64,000 nt of DNA from DATARH01 sp036008175. Its GTDB lineage: Bacteria; Pseudomonadota; Alphaproteobacteria; ATCC43930; CGMCC-115725. The stretch lies in contig DASYOB010000114.1 of assembly GCA_036008175.1 (NCBI GenBank), positions 1 through 64,000 of the forward strand, read 5' to 3'. The position numbers and the translations under genes were made by a program. Shown here in pieces: positions 33,667-42,530 of this stretch; the first letter of the stretch is position 1, and each line of letters begins with the position of its first letter. The notes under the pieces are model-generated. The model was not told where the DNA came from. It worked only from the letters and a program-made list of their open reading frames with translations, and ran no database searches.

Positions 33667-35214
33667 TCAGGCGTGATAATCGGACGCGACGGTCTCGTCG
33701 AAACGTGAGCGCCGTGCGCTCATCGCGTTGAAGACCGGGGTCAGCACGACCGCCGCGGCGAGGTTGAGAATGAGGGTGAACAGCGCGGTGTAGCCCGGAA
33801 AGGTGAAGCCGGCGATCTGCAATGGGTATGTCGGGGTCAGGTTGGTCGCGGCTGCCATCGCCGTGCCGAGAACAGTCCCCGCCCCCCAGCCAACCAGCAA
33901 TGCCCAGTCGTTGAACCACCGGGTGTACGCGCCGAGCATGACCGACGGAAGCGTCTGAATGATCCAGATGCCGCCGAGCAGCTGCAGGTAAATCGCGTAC
34001 TGCGTCGGCACGAACAGGATGAAGACAAGCGCGCCGAACTTGACGATCAGCGACACCCACTTCGCCATCTGCGCTTCTTGCTTGTCGGTCGGGTTTTTGT
34101 TGATGAATTCGCGGTGAATATTGCGTGTATAAAGGTTTGCGGCGGCGATCGACATGATAGCCGCCGGCACCAGCGCGCCGATGCCGATCGCCGCAAAGGC
34201 GATGCCGACAAACCATGACGGGAAGCTGTGCAGGAACAGCGCCGGCACGGCGAAGTTGTTGCCGAACAGCTTGAAGCCGGCGGCGTACTCGGGAAGGTTG
34301 GCAACCCCGGCGGCAATCGCGAAAAAGCCGACAAGGGCAAGCAGCCCGAGCATCAGGGAATAGCCCGGCAAGAGGGCCGCATTGCGGCGCACCGCGCGGC
34401 CGCTGCTCGCGCTCAGAATACCGGTCATCGAATGAGGGTAAAGAAACAGCGCCAGCGCCGAACCCAGCGCCAAGGTCGCGTAAGCGCTGTAGGAGCCGGT
34501 CGTGTTGGGGCCGGGAGCCGCCAGCAGCAGCTTTGGCGGCGGTATCGCCGCGAAGATCTTGCCAAAGCCGCCGAGCTCGATCGGGATCACAATCACCGCG
34601 GCAAAAGCGGTGAGGTAAATCAGGATGTCCTTGACGATCGCGATCGAGGCCGGCGCGCGCAAACCGCTCGAATAGGTGAAGGCGGCCAGGATCACAAAGG
34701 CGATGATCAGCGGCAGATCGGCCGCCCATCCAGTGCCGCCAATGCCGAGACCGCCGATCACCACCTGCAGCCCGACGAGCTGCAAGGCGATGTAGGGCAT
34801 CGTCGCGACGATGCCGGTGACCGTTATCGCCAAGGCGAGCCAGCGATTGCCGAAGCGGCCGCGCACGAAATCGCCGGCGGTGATGTAGCCGTGCTTGTGG
34901 CAGACGTACCAGATCCGCGGAAACACCAGAAAAAAGATCGGGTAGGCGACGATCGTGTAGGGGACCGCGAAGAACGCGACCGCGCCCGCGCCAAAGGCGA
35001 GCGCCGGCACGGCGATAAAGGTATAGGCCGTGTAAAGATCGCCGCCGATCAGAAACCAAACGACGATAGTGCCGAAGCGCCGGCCGCCGAGCCCCCATTC
35101 GTTCAGCAGGTCGAGGTCGCCTCGGCGCCACTTGGCTGCCGCGAAGCCGAGCCAGGTGATGAACGCAAACAACAAGACGAAGATGACCAGAGCGGTCCAA
35201 TTAATGTCCGGCAC
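33667..35214 (-). CDS. sodium:solute symporter (SSS family, monocarboxylate-type permease)
   Basis: A 515-residue integral membrane protein with about 13 hydrophobic segments. Motifs such as FLIGGDLYTAYTFIAVPALA, GYITAGDFVRGRFGNRWLAL, VKDILIYLTAFAAVIVIPIE and LFLYPHSMTGILSASSGRAV fit the monocarboxylate (MctP-like) and acetate/pantothenate side of the SSS family. It is encoded right after the DUF3311 gene (33 bp), the classical pairing in which the small membrane protein supports the transporter. Likely uptake of a short-chain carboxylate. Confidence 0.92.
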   Translation of the reverse strand: MPDINWTALVIFVLLFAFITWLGFAAAKWRRGDLDLLNEWGLGGRRFGTIVVWFLIGGDLYTAYTFIAVPALAFGAGAVAFFAVPYTIVAYPIFFLVFPRIWYVCHKHGYITAGDFVRGRFGNRWLALAITVTGIVATMPYIALQLVGLQVVIGGLGIGGTGWAADLPLIIAFVILAAFTYSSGLRAPASIAIVKDILIYLTAFAAVIVIPIELGGFGKIFAAIPPPKLLLAAPGPNTTGSYSAYATLALGSALALFLYPHSMTGILSASSGRAVRRNAALLPGYSLMLGLLALVGFFAIAAGVANLPEYAAGFKLFGNNFAVPALFLHSFPSWFVGIAFAAIGIGALVPAAIMSIAAANLYTRNIHREFINKNPTDKQEAQMAKWVSLIVKFGALVFILFVPTQYAIYLQLLGGIWIIQTLPSVMLGAYTRWFNDWALLVGWGAGTVLGTAMAAATNLTPTYPLQIAGFTFPGYTALFTLILNLAAAVVLTPVFNAMSARRSRFDETVASDYHA

Positions 35215-35246
35215 GGCTTTCCCTCTGTTTTCTTATAATCTTCGGA

Positions 35247-35453
35247 CTACTCTTCAGTTGCCAGATACACGATCGCCGTGAACACGGCGCCGATGATTAC
35301 CCAAAGCAGTTGATACCAGTAGAAGAACGGCATGCCGATGAAGGAAGGCTCTGCCTTGTTATAGAATGGCGGCCAGAGAACCGCGACGAATTGCACCAAG
35401 AGGAGCAGGTACCACCAGCTCCAACCCCGCCGTCTTTCCGATAATCCGTTCAT
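35247..35453 (-). CDS. DUF3311 small membrane protein
   Basis: A 68-residue protein with two hydrophobic helices (WWYLLLLVQFVAVLWPPFYN, YWYQLLWVIIGAVFTAIVYL) and the WPPFYN motif of DUF3311. Members are encoded immediately upstream of SSS-family permeases and are thought to assist them. It is 32 bp before the symporter gene on the same strand. Confidence 0.9.
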   Translation of the reverse strand: MNGLSERRRGWSWWYLLLLVQFVAVLWPPFYNKAEPSFIGMPFFYWYQLLWVIIGAVFTAIVYLATEE

Positions 35454-35596
35454 TCTGCCCTCGGAAGCGTGCGCCGCGCCGGACCTGCCGACTGATTGGT
35501 CACTCGATGCGCATCTGCATAATTAACCGTCATACAACTGTCAAAATTCAAATTGCCCCTGGGTTGAAAATCTCCGGTGCGACTAGCTACCACGGG

Positions 35597-36811
35597 TCAA
35601 CCCGGCGCGGCGCCCTGCGTCGTCACCTGAAGCAGGTAGAGCGACTGGCTCGCGGTCATGAACAGCCGGTCGCGCTTCGGTCCGCCGAAAGCCAAGTTGG
35701 CGCAGACCTCGGGCAGGCGGATACGCCCGATCAGCTTGCCTTGCGGCGTGAAGCACAGCACCCCGGCATAGCCGAGCGGTGCGTTCGAGCTGATCCAGAG
35801 ATTGCCATAAACATCGGCGCGCATACCGTCGGGGCCGCATTTGACGCCGTCGAGCATCATGTCGGTGAAGAGGCGCTGGTTCGTGACGCTCGTGCCCTGC
35901 ATATCGAAGGCGTAGACGACGCGCTGGCCGCCCGGCCCGACATCGCCCGGCCCGCGGCCGGTGCTGATGACATAGAGGGTCTTGTAGTCCGGCGCGAAGC
36001 AGAGGCCGTTCGGGTCGGGCAGCTGCTCCTCGGCGATTACCACATCAAGCTTGCCGCTCGGGTCCCAGCGATAGACGTTGGTCGACAGCTCGCGCTTTTT
36101 GCCGCCGCGTACGCCGGCGTCGGGCGCCCCGATGCGCGGGTTGAGCTTGCCGTCCTGATTGGTCGGGCCGCCCGCCTCGTCGGGATGGCCTTCGTTGAGG
36201 CGGTCGCCGTAAGGCGGGTCGGTGAACCAGATCGAGCCGTCCGGGTGCGGCACGATATCGTTGGGGGAATTCAACCCCTTCCCTTGATAGGAGTCGGCAA
36301 TGACGGTCATCGACCCGTCATGCTCCCAGCGCACGACGCGCCGGTTGAAATCCTCGCACGACAGCTGCCTCCCCTGGAAATCGAAGGAATTGCCGTTGGT
36401 GTTGTTGGACGGCCGGCGGTACGGCGTCACCCGGCCGTCCTCCCAGATGTAGCGGTATTGCGTGTTGCCGGTCACATCGCTGAACACGAGATATTGCCCC
36501 TGGCTCGACCAGGCCGGGCCCTCGGCCCATTGCGCGCCGGTCCACGCGCGTCGGATCGGCGCGTTGCCGGGCACCAGGCTGCGGAAAGACGGGTCGGTCA
36601 CGACGACATCGGGATCGGGATAGATCGACGGCTTTCCCGGGGTCCAATCGCGCGGCGGGTTGGTGATCGTGCTTGCCGGGGCGCCGAGCTCCGCGTTCGG
36701 CGACGGCGCGGTTTGCGCCCGCCCAACCATCGGCGCGAGAGTGGCCACTCCAGCGGCGCCGGCAAGCAACCCCCGGCGCGACAACCGGCCGCGCAATATC
36801 GCATCGGTCAT
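35597..36811 (-). CDS. SMP-30/gluconolactonase family protein, Tat-exported
   Basis: A 404-residue protein with a twin-arginine type signal: RGRLSRRGLLAGAAGVATLA, cleaved near AQTAPS. The six-bladed propeller body has WAEGPAWSSQGQYLVFSDVT, SPNDIVPHPDGSIWFTDPPY and DPNGLCFAPDYKTLYVISTG, ending in KCGPDGMRADVYGNLWISSN. These contain the Glu, Asn and Asp metal ligands of the family. It probably hydrolyses a lactone in the periplasm. The start at 36811 has GGAGG upstream. Divergent from the transhydrogenase gene. Confidence 0.93.
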   Translation of the reverse strand: MTDAILRGRLSRRGLLAGAAGVATLAPMVGRAQTAPSPNAELGAPASTITNPPRDWTPGKPSIYPDPDVVVTDPSFRSLVPGNAPIRRAWTGAQWAEGPAWSSQGQYLVFSDVTGNTQYRYIWEDGRVTPYRRPSNNTNGNSFDFQGRQLSCEDFNRRVVRWEHDGSMTVIADSYQGKGLNSPNDIVPHPDGSIWFTDPPYGDRLNEGHPDEAGGPTNQDGKLNPRIGAPDAGVRGGKKRELSTNVYRWDPSGKLDVVIAEEQLPDPNGLCFAPDYKTLYVISTGRGPGDVGPGGQRVVYAFDMQGTSVTNQRLFTDMMLDGVKCGPDGMRADVYGNLWISSNAPLGYAGVLCFTPQGKLIGRIRLPEVCANLAFGGPKRDRLFMTASQSLYLLQVTTQGAAPG

Positions 36812-37019
36812 CCCAGTCCTCCCCATGGAATCTTTACGCGATAGTGGATAAAGCTGTTTCGATAGGCAATCGGGGGCATTGGGCAACCCCGGGACGGTCT
36901 CTCGCCGCTGCGGAACGATGTTTGCACCGGTGTGGGCAACGCGACTGTCACGCAAACCCCATAGCCTGTGGCCTTGGCTCGACTGCCTTGCCGCAGATAT
37001 GCCTTTCAGAGTGGGGTCA

Positions 37020-38462
37020 ATGCCGCAGGAGAGCTACGACTACGATCTGCTGGTGATCGGCTCGGGACCAGCCGGCAAGCGCGCCGCGATCCAGGGTGCC
37101 AAGCTCGAAAAGCGCGTCGCCGTGGTCGAGCGCACGACCGTCCTCGGCGGCGTCAGCGTCAATCTCGGGACGATTCCCTCCAAGACGCTGCGGGAAGCCG
37201 CGCTCGAGCTGTCCGGCTATCGTTCGCGCGAGTTCTACGGCGCGTCCTATACCGTCAAACAGAATATTACGATGCAGGATCTGCTGGTGCGCACCAACAA
37301 GGTGATCCACCACGAGATCGACGTGACCCGCCACCAGCTGATGCGCAACGGCGTCGAAGTCATACCGGCCGCGGCCTCCTTCGCCGGTCCCGATACGGTG
37401 CGCCTCGATTACAGCGACGGCAGCACCTCGCGCACCGTCAAGGCGCAGAGCATCGTCATCGCCTGCGGCACCGATACGACACGGGACAGCCACGTTCCGT
37501 TTGACGGTACGCATATTTTCACCAGCGACGAGGTGATGCAGCTCGACCGGCTGCCGCGCACCCTCGCCGTGGTCGGCGCCGGGGTCATCGGTTGCGAATA
37601 CGCCAGCATTTTCGCCGCCCTCGGAGTCAGGGTGACACTGATCGACAAGCGTAACCGGCTATTGCCGTTTGTCGACGAAGAGATCGTCGATACGCTGTGC
37701 TACCACCTGCGCGAGAACCGCGTGACGCTGCGGCTCAACGAAAGCGTCCATAACCTCGAAATCACCGAAAATGAAAACGGCGGCCGGGTCAGGCTGCATA
37801 TGGACAGCGGCAAGACGATCGTGACGGAGAAGGCGCTCTATTCGGTCGGCCGCACCGGCGCGACGGCAAAGCTGAAGCTCGAAAACGCCGGGTTGAGCTG
37901 CGACGATCGCGGCCGGATGGTGGTGGACGAGCAGTTCCGCACCACGCTGCCGCACATCTTCGCCGTCGGCGATGTGATCGGTTTTCCGGCATTGGCCTCG
38001 ACCTCGATGGAACAGGGCCGGCTGGCGGTCTGCCATCATTTCGGCATCAAGGCGCACAGCGCTCCGGCACTGTTCCCCTACGGCATCTATTCGGTTCCGG
38101 AGATCTCGATGGTCGGCCAGACCGAGCAGGAGCTGACCGAGGCTGGCGTCGCCTACGAGGTCGGCAAGGCTCATTACAAGGAGATCGCGCGCGGGCAGAT
38201 CATCGGCGACGTGACCGGCCTATTGAAGCTGATCTTCCACAGCGAGACCCGCAAGCTGCTGGGCGTGCATATCATCGGTGACGGCGCCAGCGAGCTGATC
38301 CATATCGGCCAGGCGGTGTTGTCGTTCGGCGGCACGATCGACTATTTCATCAATACCGTCTTCAACTACCCGACGCTGGCCGAATGCTACAAGGTGGCGG
38401 CGTTCGACGGGATCAATCGGCTCGGCATCGTCGAGCATGAAACCGCGCCGATGACGGCCTGA
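37020..38462 (+). CDS. sthA: soluble pyridine nucleotide transhydrogenase
   Basis: A 480-residue flavoprotein of the FAD-dependent disulfide reductase fold. FAD motif GSGPAGKRAA at about 14-23, NAD motif VVGAGVIGCEYASIFAALG, and a C-terminal dimer domain. The redox disulfide of lipoamide dehydrogenase is absent: the two Cys positions are Ser46 and Thr51 in GGVSVNLGTIPSK, as expected for SthA rather than a disulfide reductase. It equilibrates NADH and NADPH pools. The start at 37020 (MPQESYDYD) is more likely than in-frame upstream ATGs. Its co-occurrence with the Nfn-like gene at 47.7 kb is notable. Confidence 0.93.
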   Translation: MPQESYDYDLLVIGSGPAGKRAAIQGAKLEKRVAVVERTTVLGGVSVNLGTIPSKTLREAALELSGYRSREFYGASYTVKQNITMQDLLVRTNKVIHHEIDVTRHQLMRNGVEVIPAAASFAGPDTVRLDYSDGSTSRTVKAQSIVIACGTDTTRDSHVPFDGTHIFTSDEVMQLDRLPRTLAVVGAGVIGCEYASIFAALGVRVTLIDKRNRLLPFVDEEIVDTLCYHLRENRVTLRLNESVHNLEITENENGGRVRLHMDSGKTIVTEKALYSVGRTGATAKLKLENAGLSCDDRGRMVVDEQFRTTLPHIFAVGDVIGFPALASTSMEQGRLAVCHHFGIKAHSAPALFPYGIYSVPEISMVGQTEQELTEAGVAYEVGKAHYKEIARGQIIGDVTGLLKLIFHSETRKLLGVHIIGDGASELIHIGQAVLSFGGTIDYFINTVFNYPTLAECYKVAAFDGINRLGIVEHETAPMTA

Positions 38463-38472
38463 TCGGTTTCCG

Positions 38473-39306
38473 CTAATCCGCCGGATGCAGGACGAAGCCG
38501 GCCGGGCGGCCGGCCTTGTGCGCCGCTTCGGCGGGCGGCAGCGCAGCATCCCAGGCATTGGCGTCGAAGCGGTAGCCGTTGACCCGGTCGGCCGCGCGTG
38601 AGACGACATAGAGCAATGGCGGCACCATCTCGTCCGGCTCGACGAGACGCGGCGCCCGTCCCTCGCGGCTCATGGCGCGCATCTCATCGGCCATGCCGGG
38701 CGTGTTCGCGCCAGCGCCGGGATTGACGATATTAATCGTCAGGCCGGTGCCCTCGACCTCCTTGGCCCACACCTCTGTCGCCATCTCCAGCGCCGCTTTC
38801 GAGGCGCCGTAGGGGTGCGTGCCGAGCCGGTTCATCGTGTCGAGTTTCGTCGTCACGTTGACGATCCGGCCCCAGCCGCGTGCCACCATGTCCGGCGCAA
38901 CCCGGCGAGAGAGCCGGTCGGCGGCGAGGTAGTTGGTCGCGATGACATTCTCGATGATCTCGTCGCCGACTTCCCAGAAGCGTTGCGGCGTCGGCCGGCG
39001 ATACCGCTCCGGGTCGATATAGGTGAAGGTCAGGCCGGCATTGTTGACCAGGACGTCGATCGCGCCGAAGCGGGTTCGCGCCTCGGCGACGACCCGGTCG
39101 CATTCGCGCGCCTCGCGCAGATCGGCGACCAGCGGCCACACCCGCCCGCCGAGCCCGAGCGCGCCGGTCGCGGTTTCCATTTCGGCGATATCGGTCTCGA
39201 TATGGCCGACTGCGAGAACCCGATGCCCGGTCTGCACCAGTCCGAGCGCCATTGCTCGGCCAAGCCCGCGCAACCCGCCGGTGACGATCGCAACCCGCTC
39301 TTCCAT
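38473..39306 (-). CDS. SDR family NAD(P)-dependent oxidoreductase
   Basis: A 277-residue short-chain dehydrogenase. Coenzyme motif TGGLRGLG, NNAGLTFT and the catalytic YGASK are all present. A longer loop than usual sits after NNAG (DPERYRRPTPQRFWEVGDEI). It could reduce or oxidise a carbonyl in the catabolic cluster with the LLM monooxygenase that follows on the same strand upstream (ends 39436). It converges on sthA with a 10-bp gap. Confidence 0.9.
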   Translation of the reverse strand: MEERVAIVTGGLRGLGRAMALGLVQTGHRVLAVGHIETDIAEMETATGALGLGGRVWPLVADLREARECDRVVAEARTRFGAIDVLVNNAGLTFTYIDPERYRRPTPQRFWEVGDEIIENVIATNYLAADRLSRRVAPDMVARGWGRIVNVTTKLDTMNRLGTHPYGASKAALEMATEVWAKEVEGTGLTINIVNPGAGANTPGMADEMRAMSREGRAPRLVEPDEMVPPLLYVVSRAADRVNGYRFDANAWDAALPPAEAAHKAGRPAGFVLHPAD

Positions 39307-39321
39307 TTCACTCCCCTATTT

Positions 39322-39430
39322 TTCACCACAGAGACACAGAGGGCACGGAGGATCCGTCGGGGACGCGAAGGGGCTTTAATTCCTTTGTGTCCTCTTCGCC
39401 TCCTCTGCGTTCTCCGCGTCAAAGCGTTTT
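39322..39430. repeat. degenerate copy of the dispersed palindromic repeat
   Basis: TTCACCACAGAGACACAGAGG near 39322 resembles the outer arm at 29061. The other side (CCTCTGCGTTCTCCGCG, about 39402) is a weaker complement. It fills the gap between the LLM monooxygenase and the SDR. The pairing is imperfect, so I mark it as a degraded member of the same element family. Confidence 0.5.
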
Positions 39431-39435
39431 CTTAT

Positions 39436-40455
39436 TCACACCTGGGCGAGCGACATCGGGCTGGCCGCGAAGGCCGGCATGATCTCCTCGGCGAAGGTGC
39501 GCAGGCCGGCAATCGAGGCGCCCGGCGCGGCGAACAGCACATTCTCGACGCCGCCGGCTTCAAGCCGCTTCAGCCGCGCGATGATCTCTTCCGGCGTTCC
39601 GAGCAATGGCGCGTCGTCGAGCACGAACGCGTCCTCGTCATCCTTGATGTGATGGTAGCGCTCTGCGCCGGGGCCGCGGGCGAGGTCGCCGATGTTCTTC
39701 AGCACCTGCCGGCGGACCTGGATTGCCTTCTGCCGTTCCTCCTCATTGTGAACGATCTGCAGCCCGCGGGTGACGCCGATCATCATCGGGTCGTAGCGCC
39801 GCCCGATGCTCTCGCATTCCTCGCGGAAGATGCGCACCCGGTCGATGATGACATCGATCGGCGCGATCTGATCGAGCAGCAGGTTGTAGCCCTCGCGCGC
39901 GCCGCGGCGGATCGACTCGGCGCTGCCGGCACCGAGCCAGAACGGCGGATGCGGCTGCTGGATCGGTGCCGGTTCGACGACGATGTTGTCGTAGCTGTAC
40001 CACCTGCCCTGATAGGAAAACCGGTTCTTGCTGCTCCAGGCCTGCCGGATCACGTCGATCGCCTCGTCGAAGCGGGCGGTCGCCTCCTCCTGCGCGATGC
40101 AGAAGCCGGAGAACTCATAGGGCCGATAGCCCTTGCCGACGCCGAAATCGAGGCGGCCGTTCGACAGCAGATCGAGGGTCGCGGCCTGCTCGGCGACCAG
40201 CACCGGGTTGTGCCAGGGCAGCACCACGACGGCGGTGCCGAGCCGGATCGTCTCGGTGCGCGCCGCCAAATAGCTCAGCAGGTTCAGTGATGCGGAGACC
40301 TGGCCAAAGCCGGTAAAATGGTGCTCGACCAGAAAGACGCTGGAAAAGCCGAGCTCTTCCGCGGCCACGACGTACTTGATGAATTCGTGGTAGCCCTCGC
40401 TGTCGCCGGCCGGGCCGCCGCGGGCACGCGCGCCGCCGAACAATCCGAACTTCAT
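39436..40455 (-). CDS. LLM class flavin-dependent monooxygenase
   Basis: A 339-residue luciferase-like (bacterial bioluminescence family) TIM-barrel. MKFGLFGGARARGG, SSVFLVEHHFTGFGQVSASL and LGTAVVVLPWHNPVLVAEQA with DLLSNGRLDFGVGKGYRPYE are typical. It uses reduced FMN or F420; a partner reductase is not identified nearby. The start at 40455 has GGAGG upstream. Divergent from the SMP-30-like gene at 40634. Confidence 0.92.
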   Translation of the reverse strand: MKFGLFGGARARGGPAGDSEGYHEFIKYVVAAEELGFSSVFLVEHHFTGFGQVSASLNLLSYLAARTETIRLGTAVVVLPWHNPVLVAEQAATLDLLSNGRLDFGVGKGYRPYEFSGFCIAQEEATARFDEAIDVIRQAWSSKNRFSYQGRWYSYDNIVVEPAPIQQPHPPFWLGAGSAESIRRGAREGYNLLLDQIAPIDVIIDRVRIFREECESIGRRYDPMMIGVTRGLQIVHNEEERQKAIQVRRQVLKNIGDLARGPGAERYHHIKDDEDAFVLDDAPLLGTPEEIIARLKRLEAGGVENVLFAAPGASIAGLRTFAEEIMPAFAASPMSLAQV

Positions 40456-40633
40456 GCGTTTCCTCCGTCGTCCTGCGCGAGCGGACATGCCGGCTCGGCG
40501 CAACAATGCGGGCCAATATAGGCACGGGCTCGCAATGGGTCGAGCCGACCCGGGCGGCGGCCCGTTTCAGGCGTGAATTGATAGCCAGACCGATTTGCTG
40601 CAGCGTAGACGAGCCCTGGACGAGGAGGTCTTC

Positions 40634-41551
40634 ATGTCGCCACGGATCGAGCAGCTGGCGCCTGAACTGGAAAGGATACTGTCGCCGTCACAGCCGATCG
40701 AGCACCTCGCCGAGGGCTTCGGCGGCGCGCAAGGCCCGGCCGAGGGGCCGCTATGGTGGAAGGAAGGCGGCTATCTCCTGTTCAGCGACATCCACAACAA
40801 CCGGCGGATGAAGTACGAGCCCGGCAAGGGCGTTTCACTGTTCCTGGAGCCGACCAATCGCGCCAACGGGCTGACCCGCGACTGGCAAGGCCGGCTCATC
40901 GCCTGCGAGCACGATACACGCCGTGTCACCCGGCTCGAACAGGACGGCGGTCTGACCGTGATCGCCAACAGCTTTCAGGGCCGCCAGCTCAATCGCCCGA
41001 ACGACGTCGTGGTGAAATCCGACGGCTGCATCTATTTCACCGATCCCTGGACCAGTCCAAACGCACCGCAGCAATGGGATTTGACCTTTGCCGGCGTCTA
41101 CCGGATCACCCCGGATCTCGGCACGCTGAGCCTGCTCGTCGACGATTTCGTGCTGCCGAACGGGCTTGCTTTCTCGCCCGACGAAACGGTGCTGTACGTC
41201 AACGACACCCGCCGCGGGCATATCCGCGCCTTCGAGCTGCTGCCGAGCGGCATGCTCGCCAAACAGACCGACAGGGTGTTCGCCGACTTGCGCGGCGACG
41301 AGCCCGGCGTCCCCGACGGCATGAAGGTCGATGTCGAGGGGAACGTCTATTGCGGCGGCGCCGGTGGCATCTGGATCATGAATCCGACCGGCAAGACGCT
41401 CGGCCGGATCGTTCACGGCGCGCCGGCAACGACAAACATCGCCTTCGGTGGCGACGATTGGAAAACACTCTACTTCACCAGCCGCAACCACCTCGGCGCC
41501 GTCAAGCTCAATATCGCCGGCGTTCCGGTGCCGACGCCGAGGCGATCGTAG
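40634..41551 (+). CDS. SMP-30/gluconolactonase family protein, cytosolic
   Basis: A 305-residue six-bladed beta-propeller lactonase without a signal peptide. GPAEGPLWWKEGGYLLFSDI contains the metal-binding Glu. RPNDVVVKSDGCIYFTDPWT and LPNGLAFSPDETVLYVNDTR carry the Asn and Asp ligands. The start at 40634 has GAGGAGG upstream; an in-frame ATG at 40595 is unlikely. It is a second member of the family in the window and is 5 bp from the convergent hydrolase. Confidence 0.93.
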   Translation: MSPRIEQLAPELERILSPSQPIEHLAEGFGGAQGPAEGPLWWKEGGYLLFSDIHNNRRMKYEPGKGVSLFLEPTNRANGLTRDWQGRLIACEHDTRRVTRLEQDGGLTVIANSFQGRQLNRPNDVVVKSDGCIYFTDPWTSPNAPQQWDLTFAGVYRITPDLGTLSLLVDDFVLPNGLAFSPDETVLYVNDTRRGHIRAFELLPSGMLAKQTDRVFADLRGDEPGVPDGMKVDVEGNVYCGGAGGIWIMNPTGKTLGRIVHGAPATTNIAFGGDDWKTLYFTSRNHLGAVKLNIAGVPVPTPRRS

Positions 41552-41556
41552 CGGAG

Positions 41557-42513
41557 TTAGACCGCGAGACCGGCTTTCAGGGCGGCGGCGCAGTCGGCGA
41601 TCGCCTGCCGGGAGGTGCCGATCAGCCGCCCGTAGCGGATGAAGCCGTGGTTGATGCCCTGATAGATCGTCAGGTCGCAGGGCACCCCGGCGGTCTCGAG
41701 CTTCGCGGCGAGATTGTTGCTGTCGTCCAAGAGCGGATCGAGGCTGCCGACGATCAGATGGGCCCGGGCGACGCCCTTGAGGTCGGCCAGGATCGGCGCC
41801 GCCCGCCAATCCTGCCGCTGCTCGGGCTTGGCCAGATAGGTTTCCCAGATCCAGCGCATCTGGGCCTGCGACAGTCCGGCACCCTGGCCGAAGCGCTGCC
41901 AGGATGGGCTGTCGCTGTCGGTCGAGTAGACGCCGTAGATCAAGAGCTGGAACTTCAATGCCCGCTCGCCGGCATCGCGCATCGCCAACGCGGCCGCGAG
42001 CGCCAGGTTGGCGCCGGCGGAATCGCCGCCCACCGCAATCCGGCTCGGGTCGATGTCGAAGCCGGCGCCCTCGCGCGCCACGAGCCGGGTCATCGCCAGC
42101 ATCTCTTCGTAGGCAACCGGGAATCTGACCTCAGGTGACAATTGGTAATCGACCGACAGCGCGGCGACGCCGCTCTGCCGCACCAAATCGCGGAGGAAAT
42201 GGTCCCAGCTGTCGAGGCTGCCCTGCATGAAGCCGCCGCCATGGGCATAGACGAGGAGCGGCGGGCGCTCGACGCCGTCCGGCAGATACAGCCGGCACGG
42301 CACCTGCCCGTGCGGTCCGGGCAGGGACAGATCGCGCTCGTGTTTGAGCGGCACTGTGCCCTCACCCAGGAAGGCGCCGATCCGATTGGTCATCGCACGC
42401 ACTTCGGCGAGTCCCGCCACGGTGCGGTCTGGCGCGACCAGACCTTTCTCCTGCAATAGCTTGCCGGCGGCGATCAGCTCCGGGTCGATCCACGGCGTGC
42501 TGGCATCGTTCAT
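41557..42513 (-). CDS. alpha/beta hydrolase (hormone-sensitive-lipase type esterase)
   Basis: A 318-residue esterase. The oxyanion motif HGGG is at 91-94, the nucleophile Ser165 is in GGDSAGAN, and the acid and base lie in GSLDPLLDDSNNL and INHGF. This identifies the HSL/family IV group. It hydrolyses short-chain esters or lactones. The start at 42513 has AAGGAGG upstream. The LLM monooxygenase gene ends 17 bp before it on the same strand, so the pair probably forms an operon: a monooxygenase product ester could be its substrate. Confidence 0.93.
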   Translation of the reverse strand: MNDASTPWIDPELIAAGKLLQEKGLVAPDRTVAGLAEVRAMTNRIGAFLGEGTVPLKHERDLSLPGPHGQVPCRLYLPDGVERPPLLVYAHGGGFMQGSLDSWDHFLRDLVRQSGVAALSVDYQLSPEVRFPVAYEEMLAMTRLVAREGAGFDIDPSRIAVGGDSAGANLALAAALAMRDAGERALKFQLLIYGVYSTDSDSPSWQRFGQGAGLSQAQMRWIWETYLAKPEQRQDWRAAPILADLKGVARAHLIVGSLDPLLDDSNNLAAKLETAGVPCDLTIYQGINHGFIRYGRLIGTSRQAIADCAAALKAGLAV

Positions 42514-42530
42514 CGCTGTCCTCCTTGGCA

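Noticed and set aside
34228..35238. 336-residue plus-strand frame over the symporter gene
   Set aside because: It is antisense to a well-supported membrane transporter and rich in charged residues from reversed codons.
35366..36844. 492-residue plus-strand frame over the Tat-exported SMP-30 gene
   Set aside because: It is antisense to a strong family match and has a typical shadow composition.
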